The position numbers and the translations under genes are program-made. A DNA stretch of 64,000 nt. It comes from Costus lasius (lineage: Eukaryota > Streptophyta > Magnoliopsida > Zingiberales > Costaceae). The stretch is from NCBI GenBank assembly GCA_027563935.2, contig CM050448.1, positions 67,899,843-67,963,842 of the forward strand. Direction: 5' to 3'. Of this stretch, positions 56,354-64,000 are shown piece after piece. The stretch's first letter is position 1; the number at the start of each line of letters is the position of its first letter. The notes under the pieces are model-generated. The model had not been told where the DNA came from and made no database searches. It worked only from the letters and a program-made list of their open reading frames with translations.

Positions 56354-56849
56354 ATTGGTATCAGAGCTATGGTTTATGCATGAATCATATGATTGCTTTG
56401 AGTGATCCTTGTTTGCGCCAATATAGTAGATCTATCACCATGAGAACATGCTAGTCATTAGATGTTGGTGCATGTTTGATATAACTTGTTTGCGCTAATG
56501 TAAAGATCTAATGTTAACATGCGAAACTTCATGATTTAGTTGTTTGCGCATGTATGATTGTTTCATGTTGGCGCTTGTTGAATGTATTTGTTAAAACTCA
56601 TTACATCTTGCGCGCCTATCACCTAGATCTACATTTGCGCCTGCTATAAACCCTTAGACGGGTTATTAGGGTTGAAGTCATAGACTAGTTAAGATCCAAC
56701 CAGTCTGATCAGACCGTCTGACAGCCTAGATGGGTCGACCAGATGGCACCTGTGCGCAAGCAACAGGTGGCTATAGGTCGACTGCAGACAGGCGTGTAGC
56801 GATGTCTGGTTGAGACAACCAGTGAACACACATGAGTTAGGCCCGGGGT
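56354..56849 (+). other. Copia G leader, truncated
   Basis: The primer-binding site TGGTATCAGAGC is at 56356-56367, and the palindrome GTCTGATCAGAC at 56703-56714. Seven or so GCGC-type motifs lie in the first 350 bp. Homology with the C, A and E leaders stops exactly after GGCCCGGGG at 56849; those continue TCACACCCGC. G's gag-pol and matching 3' LTR are not present. Confidence 0.88.
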
Positions 56850-58901
56850 GATGGGGGCAGAGATCACAGGCCAAGAAGGTACAAATGGAGTTTACGATTG
56901 CCATAGAGAAAGGCTCAGAGTCTTGCGAATAAGCTAGCAAACTCACTTATAAAGCTAGCTCAATAATTAGTAGAGGACTACTTCAACCACTCAATAAACT
57001 CAAGACATTCAAGCTCAATAAGTTGCGCGAATCAATTCCAAAACGTGACCTGCATCAACGGCAAAACAAACAAATCATGCATCAGGCAGCTAAAGCTCTC
57101 GTGACACGCCAGCCAGTGTCATCTTCAGTCAACACTCAACGCTGCAAATATGGAAGCTGCAGCGAAGGAAATCTTCAACGTTTCCCCCCCCCCTTCTGCT
57201 CAAGATGGAAGCTGCAACGTTCACATCTCTCCAACGTCTTCCCTTGGCACCTCACAAAGGAAGGTGTAATAACGTCTCTCAAGCAATCGACGGAAGGAAA
57301 AACTTCAATGCCAATCTCACGTAGGAACCGTGCCACGCTTGCAGCCAACAAAGGAAATACCAATCTCTTTGCACAACACTCATCTTCTTCAACGCTGGAA
57401 CCTTGCGATGCTCACTCACAGCCAACAATGGAAACTTCTCCAACGTCTCTTTCCTGCTGAAGATGGAAACTTCAACGTCTCTGTCGCCTACAACATCTCA
57501 GCAACATCGCTCCTTCTCCTATATGTATCAAAGCTTCAACCTTGTAAAGACAGAATGTTTTTGAATGAATGGAAATGGTTTTTCTTCCGATGAATCGGAT
57601 GTCTCCTTCTTCCTTCTCTGAGGTGCTTGTCACCTAGTCTCCTCTTCTCCTCCTTCTAGGGCTGAGCCCCTCCCTCTTCCTTTCTTCTCCAATCTCTCCT
57701 TTTCCCCCCAATTCTCCTGCTCCGCTGCCAACATCGCACACCCAGCAAACCTGCAGATTTTCCGTCATTTCGAGAGCTCGCCGCCGGCAATCCCACCGTC
57801 GGATCTTCACGAAACTTCGGATGTCACTTCGCCTCCCATAGTCGAACCTTCAACCGCCGGCATCCGCCCATCTGCCACGCCGATCACCGGAATCGAAACA
57901 CAGACGTGTTCCCCTGTTTCCGCCCAGTTTCTGCCCGACTCCCGCCTTTCACCGTCGTCCTCCTCCGACCGGCCACCGTCCGCCCCGAAACTCCAGCCAC
58001 GTCGTCACCACAACCATACCAACCTCCAGTAGTAGCAGTTTTTGATTTGGTCAACCACTGGCCGGCCGGCAACAAATCCTTCTCCAGCGCGAGATCCCCT
58101 GTTTCTGCCCTGCCCGCGACCTAGCTCCGCCCTTCCGCATCGTGTTCCTCCGACCAGCCACCGCCCGTCACCAAACTCCGGCCACCTCTTCGCCATCATC
58201 ATAGTGACTCCCCGTCGTAGCAGGTCCGGCGAACGTGCACCACCGGACGCCCGCCAACCAACCCTGCTCTAGACGCGCCATTTCCCCTGTTCCAAATCTA
58301 TTTGTCTCTTATTTCAGTTTTCCTACATTGCTAATCTGATTAAGCTATTTCTTGCAGGGATTTTAAGAATTTGGCGCAACAACAATCTTGACATTTGGCA
58401 CGGATATGAAGTGCAAATGTTGTTCTATCATTTGGACCAGTACTTTGAGCAATCTTTTCAACAAAGATCTTGGACTTTGGTTAGATAATGAAGCACACAT
58501 CTTGTACTTTCATTTGGGTTAGTTGATGCGAACCCGGGTTCAACGGGTCAATCTAACAAGCATTGCAAAATTTGCAATCTGAAACATTTCTGTGCAGTTT
58601 TAACTTACCGATCTGACTAGCTATATTGGTTGCACTAAATCTATATGCTCGAGTAGAAGTCTACTCTCCATTTTGATACGCATGTCAAGAACTAATTTAG
58701 TTCTACAATGCAGTTTATTTAGTTTGAATATTGAAAGATTGGAACCCCCTCTATGACATTGCCACATTTGCTAAATAATAATTTTCTGAACTCCTGGAAT
58801 TCTAGCTGCTTTCATGAATATGCTGTTTTCTGAAAATTCAAAAAATAAGTAACTGAATTTTAATTTAGTAGTTTGTTGTCACACGCTTCCCCCCTACATC
58901 A
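56850..58901. repeat. LTR-like block with TGATG…CATCA ends (unassigned)
   Basis: About 2.05 kb between the G leader and the gypsy RT fragment. The left end reads TGATGGGGGCAG and the right end CCCCCCTACATCA, so the ends are imperfect inverted repeats (TGATG-GGGGG against TGATGTAGGGGGG), as expected of an LTR. A TATA-like CCTATATGTATC at 57518-57529, followed by TTGTAAAG and AATGAATGG, suggests plus orientation. However, the adjacent RT fragment is minus, and its strand gives an end TGATGTAGGGG that would also suit an LTR start. A pyrimidine/CCG-rich stretch (57600-58280) and a C10 run near 57184 are present. No protein is supported. No TSD is found. Confidence 0.4.
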
Positions 58902-59854
58902 ATCACAGTCAACCTCGAAGACTTTGCTGAAGTCAGGGAGTCTGAGGACTGGGGCTGTGGTCATCCTTACTTTGAGTTCACTAAAGGCTTGGCTGGCAGG
59001 TTTAGTCCAAGTAAAATCACCTAGTTTCAAGCAACTAGTGATAGGGGCAACAATAGTACTGAAGTTTCTAATAAACCTTCGGTAGAAGGTAGCTAAGCCA
59101 TGGAAGCTCCTAACTTCAGTGAGAGTTTTAGGTTCTGGCCAATCTAGGATAGCTTGGACCTTAGATGGGTCGGCTTGAAGGCCCTGCTCAGACACTATGA
59201 ACCCTAGAAAGACAACACTGCTAGAGAGGAAAGAACATTTCTTTAAGTTAACATAAAGCTTCTCTTTCCTAAGTAGTTCAAGGGTTCTCTTGAGATGATC
59301 TAGGTGAGCTTCCTTAGTTTTGCTAAAGATTAAGATATCATCGAAATAAACAACTAGGAATCTACCTATGTAAGGTTTCAGGACCTGTGTCATAAGCCTC
59401 ATAAAAGTAGAAGGGGCGTTAGTTAAGCCAAAGGGCATCACTAACCACTCATATAAACCATCTTTCGTTTTGAAAGCGGTTTTCCATTCATCCCCTTCTC
59501 TAACTCTAACTTGGTGGTATCCACTCCTAAGATCAAGTTTGGTGAACCATCTAGACCCAACTAGCATGTCTAACATATCATCCAGCCTAGGAATAGGGAA
59601 TCTGTACTTTACAGTTATCTTATTGATAGCATGGCAGTCTATGCACATGCGCCAGCTGCCATCCTTCTTGGGGGTCAAGAGGGCTGGAACAGCACATGGA
59701 CTAAGACTTTCCCTAATATAACCCTTGGCTAAGAGATCATCTACCTGTCTCTTAAGTTCAGTGTGCTCAGTAGGGTTCATCCTATAATGGGGAAGGTTGG
59801 GTAAAGTGGATCCAGGGACAAGATCTATAACATGCTGGATATCCCTAAGTGGAG
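58902..59854 (-). pseudogene. Gypsy reverse transcriptase fragment (CRM-like chromovirus?)
   Basis: Minus-strand frame of about 317 codons without a stop. It begins [19 protein letters not shown] and runs through the RT palm ([53 protein letters not shown]) to the start of RNase H (FEVDCD). It is then cut precisely at 58902 by the LTR-like block. The wording around [20 protein letters not shown] is typical of CRM-type chromoviruses, a tentative assignment from memory. Protease, RNase H body and integrase are missing. At the other end the sequence passes into copia LTR near 59855 through a short GTAA overlap. Confidence 0.88.
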
Positions 59855-59856
59855 GT

Positions 59857-60717
59857 AACGTAAGTTATCGTTACCGACATTTAAAGGAAACCCTTAGGGT
59901 CGCACAATTTGATGATATGGCTTACTTATGTCAGATCGTGTGGACTGAATTGTTTTGGTTCAGTTTAAAGGAGTTTAAACTCTGATTGTAAGTGAGATCT
60001 GGTCTGATCATGTTTGATTGATTAGGGCTTGAGATCGGTAAGCTTCGATCGAGAGAATTGATGCTAGATCGGTGAGATCAAGAGCATCAAGAGATGAATG
60101 GTTAGATCTTGAGCCTTATGGTTTAATTTGATCTAGACCAAGGCTTGGTTTGATTTGGTCTTTGAACCAAATCCAATTGAACCGGTTCATCATATGAACG
60201 CATGGTTCAAGAGGAGAGAAAAAGTTTGCGGTCGGTTCACTTGGAGTGAACGCATGATCGCATACATTGAAGCATTTGCTATTTTTGGAAATCGGTTTTC
60301 CAAAATGTGGAACGCCTCCACGTTCGAAGAGCAACGCTTCTCTCGTCGCCATCTTCTCCTCTCTCGACCTCTCTTGTGTCGTGTGGTGAGACTTCACGCA
60401 AAGGAGAAGAGAACAAAACCAAGAGACATCTCTCATCTCCTTCACGAAGGGAAACCTTGAAGCTTTGCTAGCACAAAGACGCCAAGGGAGTAGTCATCTT
60501 CACCTTGTGTGCGTCACCTTTGGAGGAGAGCCGCTCGCCCTCTTCTTCCAAGTCGCCATCCAAGCAATGGCAATGGTATGATCCTTGTGTTGATCTATAC
60601 AATCTTCAAGTTGATTATATGACATGCAAACCGATTTTAGAAATCCTATGATTCCGCCCATGCAAATTTTAGAAATGCATGCTTATTAGGGTTTCGCCCC
60701 CTTTCTAGGGACTTTCA
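59857..60717 (+). repeat. 5'-truncated copia LTR (Angela-like family)
   Basis: Starts inside the family's LTR at TAACGTAAGTTATCG and runs to a proper end, ACTTTCA, at 60717. It is clearly different from G's own LTR in the region after the AAGCTTCGATCGAGAG block, so it comes from another copy. It carries the hairpin with arms TTTTGGAAA/TTTTCCAAAA (60283-60305) and a mini-exon ATGGCAATG followed by GTATGA near 60567-60581. The base after it begins AAAAG; no partner TSD is visible. Confidence 0.88.
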
Positions 60718-61219
60718 AAAAGTAGTCAAGCTGCAACTATAAGACAAAACAAAACAAACTTCTACCTAATATCCTTTGAAGCTGGTGCATGTCCTATTGC
60801 ATTCGTACGGCGACGGTTGGGCGATTAGATGCGTTCAGAACACACTACGACGAAGCAGCAGAATTTGGACATTATGGGCTAGGCCACGACCAAAGTGGCG
60901 CACTCTTGGGCCGTGTTACTAAGGTGATTGCGAGGGCCTTCGGGGGTTGGGCCTTCAGGTGGGCAGCTGGCCACGCTCTTGGGCTGAAGAACTTCGGTAT
61001 GAATTGACAAAGGGCTGATGACTCCCACGAAACGGTCCGGTGGTTGAGAAGTGCATTGAGATCAGCATATTACCACCTTGTTGGGCTTTTATTGACCCTC
61101 ATTGGATGGATGGACATGGATGGGAGGGTTGTCTACGTCAAAGTGGGGTCGGCGGGGCAACTCTGTAACTTCAGGGGTGGTCATGGCATGGCCATGACTC
61201 TATTCGCGCCCGTGATCAG
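60718..61219. other. Unassigned single-copy-looking stretch
   Basis: About 500 bp with no resemblance that I recognise to the LTRs, leaders or coding parts of the elements here. Reading frames are short, with no recognisable domain. The last 40 bases (GGCATGGCCATGACTC…TTCGCG) look like a partial unit of the tandem repeat that follows. Confidence 0.5.
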
Positions 61220-61633
61220 TTGTGCTAGAATCCACAAAAACTTCCATGGCCTGACCACGATATTTTCCACGGCTGACTTTGTTCGCACCGAATATCACTG
61301 GGTTTTTCAGGTGTGCCAGAATCCACAAAAATTTCCTTAGTTTGGCTGCCACATTTTTCACGGCCGTGACTTTGTTCGCGTTGAAAGTCACCGTTCTTCC
61401 CAAGTGTGCCAAAATCAACAGAAACTTCCTCGATCAGGCCGTGACATTTCCACGGCCGGTTCGCGCTAAAAATCACCATCTTTTCCATGTGAGCCAGAAT
61501 TCATAGAAACTTCCACGGTCTGGACATGACTTTTTCCACGGCCGTGTCTTTGTTCGCTCTGAGAATCATCATCTTCTTCATTTGTGCCAAAATTCACTGA
61601 AACTTCCACGACCTAGCCGTGACTTTTTTCGCC
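61220..61633 (+). repeat. Degenerate tandem repeat of about 92 bp, five units
   Basis: Units start near 61220, 61311, 61404, 61489 and 61582 (spacing 91, 93, 85 and 93). The consensus is roughly GTGTGCCAGAATCCACAAAA, then CTTCCACGGCCTGACC, then TTTTTCCACGGCCGTGAC, then TTTGTTCGCGCTGAAAATCA. The core CCACGGCCGTG is palindromic. The last unit is truncated. The 78 bp from 61634 to the H boundary show no further unit. Confidence 0.88.
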
Positions 61634-61711
61634 AAAAATTTTTTGGGACGCCATCTAGACCAAATTTTTCCCTTCTTCTCTATTGTCTTATCCTGCATCA
61701 ACTTACCCCCC

Positions 61712-63992
61712 TGTAAGGGAATACCGAGTGTAATTTAAAATTTTGCAGTCCCAGGACGCAGCGGAAGAATCATTACACCCGAAACATATTCCGGTCCCAA
61801 GGATCCATGCGAGAGAGAAGACACAAGGATGTGTTAGAGATGTACCTCTTTTGCTTGTCTAGTTGGCGAAGCCATGTTGAAGGCGCCCAAGTGTTCGCCC
61901 TCTACAAGTATCCACGCGTTGACCCTCTCAACGTTGCTCCCTTCCACGCTCGGTGCTAGCCTCGGGAAGAGAATCAAGCCTTTGTCACTCTCTTCAGATC
62001 TTGCGCCACCTCCAAGGTAGAAGCACCAAGAAGAGATGAGGAGGAAGAAGATGTGCCAAGTACTTCCTTCTTCTTCTTTGCTTGCGCCACCTTCAAGCAA
62101 GGTGTGCCAATGGCCAAGGAATGGATAAGGCTTGTGGCAAGGAGATGCCACCAAGCACTAAGACTCCTTGTGCCAAGAAGAGAGGGAGATGAAGAAGAAG
62201 TTGTGGCCACTTGGAAGAAGCTTGCGCCAACCCTATATTGCTCTCGCCACTTGCCCTCCAATTCTCTCCAAGAGATATGTCACACCTCCAAGAGATTGTC
62301 CACTCGAACAACATCAACAAGAAGGGAGGCAAGGAGTCCTATAAATAGGACAAGAGGCGGTTTGGGCAAGGGCTAGGATTAGGACAAGTGTATGGCTAGG
62401 ATGAAAGGGTTTGTGGCAAGGAAAGTCTCCAAGACATTTCCTTAAACCCATTCAACCTTTCCTTATGCGCCAAGACCTTGTCTTGCGCCCCAAGCAATAC
62501 ATCAGCCCAAGATATGCCACAAAAGAATTCTTACCATTAAAGGAGAAAGGGCTAGGCGCAACATGCAAGAGGAATTCGGCTAGGGTAAGTGTTTGGGTGC
62601 ATGTAGGGTTTATGAGGTAAGGAAAGTCTCCAAGACCTTACCATAATCCTCATTCAACCTAACCATATGCAACCAAGGACTTTCCTAAAAGTTCTCAAGC
62701 CATATAAGCCCCAACACTTACCATAGAGGCAAGATACCATCAAAGGATGAAGGGGGAGGCGCCACTTCCTTCCAAAGGAAGCAATTTATGCCACCCACAC
62801 CCCATTATGCCCCTAGGCGCCAATGGGGTTGGGTTTCTCCCCATTATACCCTTTTAAGCCAATTCCTTCTTCATGATAACTTATTATTGGGCCTAATTGG
62901 ATAATGAGCTAACCCAAACTTCATGGCATGGGTTGATTAAGCCATTGGATCCAATCCAATGCAACCCTAATCCAAATGTGATCAATCTAGGTCAATTTCG
63001 GGTCAACCTGCCAAAAATGAAGTTTGGCTCCAATAACTTTCTTCCAACTCATCAGGCTCATTGGCGCTGATGAAATCTTCCAAATGGATCCAAGTTATCC
63101 AATAACTTGATCCAAAGGCTTCTGATTAAAGCAACGTCAAGAGTCTATTGTGTGTGACCCCGTAGGATCCATATGACGATGGCAATAATGTAAACATCAT
63201 AAGTAGTGAGGGGTATCTAGCAACACATCACTACTACCCATGTCATAGGACTTAAGTCATTATGGCAATAACTCCTAACAAGCAACGAGGATTCCCATTG
63301 CATTATAGATCCCTTTGCCTACACTGATATCCTGCCATTGGATTAGTCTCAAGTTTATCAATCCAATGCATTGGTCATGACTCAACAAGTGTGGCCACAC
63401 ATTCTTGTCATGCACCAATAAGGTGGGGCACCCCCGAGTGGATATCATGCTTCTAATAAGGAAGGGGCAAATCCTACTATTGGTCATCCATGTCTCTACG
63501 TGACTTATGACATGCCCAATGATAGTCGTTTTGGTCCCCCAATTACGGAGAGATATAAGACTGCGTCAAAGCATATCCATCATCAAATCTAGACATGAAT
63601 ACCTCAAGTCTAAGGATCAATGCAAACCTCTTGCATGTGACATTGACTTGTTGACTAGACAAGTCAATCCTCACGGTGGATCACTCCAGTGCATCCAATG
63701 CACCTGTATGTCTGCGTTACTGTACCCCGCACCTAACCAGCCCATACACCAGTCTTACATGTACCAAAGCTGTCCCATATCTACTATGGTACCTCGTCTG
63801 GGGATAGCTTATGTGAATGGATCCAATCCAGACTCCTGGGACATTATATATGCAACTCAATACATCAACGTAGGTAGAGAAGTCTGCATAATAACGACCA
63901 TGCCTCTATAAAGAATAATAGTTCTATCAAAGTACATTCAAACAATGCCTGACCATGTCCATACATTGGTCTGCAGGGCATATACACCAACA
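61712..63992 (-). repeat. Copia H 3' LTR (F-related family, minus strand)
   Basis: On the minus strand it starts TGTTGGTGTATATGCCC at 63992, next to a purine-tract complement, and ends TATTCCCTTACA at 61712; 2281 bp. It is clearly homologous to F's LTR along most of its length but diverged. Conserved palindromes appear in altered form: GTGCATTGGATGCAC (63689-63703 on the complementary strand) and GTGTGGCCACAC (63389-63400). The left flank is a run of C, so the TSD is uncertain. The body of H lies right of the window. Confidence 0.8.
61841..61875 (-). promoter_or_regulatory. Candidate LTR-encoded start exon and donor, copia H
   Basis: On the minus strand ATG at 61875-61873 opens ten codons, MASPTRQAKE, ending AAAGAG at 61846 and followed by GTACAT, a donor-like site. 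It is the same arrangement as the ATGGC mini-exon of the Angela-like copies (phase 0, close to the LTR end) with different codons. Confidence 0.4.
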
Positions 63993-64000
63993 ATCTCCCA
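63993..64000 (-). other. Copia H polypurine tract (partial)
   Basis: The minus strand reads TGGGAGAT directly before the LTR start at 63992, matching the purine tract of the other copia elements. It is cut by the window edge. Confidence 0.75.

Noticed and set aside
57023..58272. Frames of 70-145 residues in the pyrimidine- and CCG-rich stretch
   Set aside because: Low-complexity composition gives open frames on both strands; no domain, start context or homologous copy is seen.
58340..58400. A tRNA-Asp-type primer-binding site (TTTGGCGC) in the LTR-like block
   Set aside because: The match ends after TGGCGC and there is no LTR end just before it.
59857..60717. This LTR piece as the 3' LTR of copia G
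   Set aside because: It differs from G's 5' LTR far more than other LTR pairs here differ from each other, and the flanks do not form a TSD with CTACC.
62053..62376. Frames on both strands within the H LTR, rich in Lys/Arg or Ser/Leu
   Set aside because: They overlap on both strands in a GA/CT-rich LTR region, and the aligned part of F lacks them.

Overview
The window is plant nuclear DNA made almost entirely of LTR retrotransposons. The evidence is Ty1/copia and Ty3/gypsy elements with plant-type primer-binding sites (TGGTATCAGAGC, complementary to the 3' end of initiator tRNA-Met), 5-bp target-site duplications (TSDs), and proteins of the Angela/BARE-like copia and Tekay/Del-like gypsy lineages. 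I see no host gene, rRNA, canonical tRNA gene or CRISPR array. The species cannot be named from this sequence; a flowering plant with a repeat-rich genome is the reasonable reading. Element names used here (Z, A, B, C, E, F, G, H, Gyp-1) are mine.

Layout. Positions 1-40189 are a set of nested insertions. Copia F (+), whose 5' LTR resumes at 40190, was split by copia Z (+; seen as 1-85 and 38224-40189). Z was split in its RNase H by copia A (+; 86-38223). A was split in its 5' LTR by copia B (-; 1643-30689). B was split twice in its integrase region, by gypsy Gyp-1 (+; 5429-16200) and by copia C (+; 16510-25637). That is five levels. F then continues with its leader (41927-43558), an intact copia E (+; 43559-52655) inserted exactly upstream of F's gag, and F's decayed gag-pol (52661-54661). 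From 54662 to 60717 there is scrambled material: a copia G LTR and leader, an LTR-like block, a reverse-strand gypsy RT fragment and a truncated copia LTR. Next come about 1 kb of unassigned sequence with a roughly 92-bp tandem repeat, and finally the 3' LTR of a reverse-strand copia, H, related to F, at the right edge.

State of the elements. Gyp-1 (1450-aa Gag-Pol) and E (1293-aa Gag-Pol) have uninterrupted reading frames. C has one nonsense codon, B at least two, A one single-base deletion, and F three stops plus a gag deletion. LTR pairs differ at only about 1-6 positions by eye, so all paired elements are young. The LTR lengths match within each pair: 3154/3154, 1728/1728, 1688/1688, 1683/1683 and 1718/1717.

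Most interesting biology. In all Angela-like copies the LTR carries an ATG-GC-containing mini-exon directly before a GTATG splice-donor-like site. A strong acceptor (TTGTTGTAG) lies 21 nt before the gag ATG. Joining them gives an in-frame N-terminal extension in every copy I could test, and a related family (H) keeps the same arrangement with a different mini-exon. The roughly 1.9-kb intron would hold the primer-binding site, a self-complementary GTCTGATCAGAC site and three hairpins whose stems show compensatory base changes between families. Several LTR hairpins also keep their pairing while their sequences change. Together these suggest a structured, splice-regulated leader that separates RNA for translation from RNA for reverse transcription. 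The splicing and the RNA functions are inference; the sequence patterns are direct observations.
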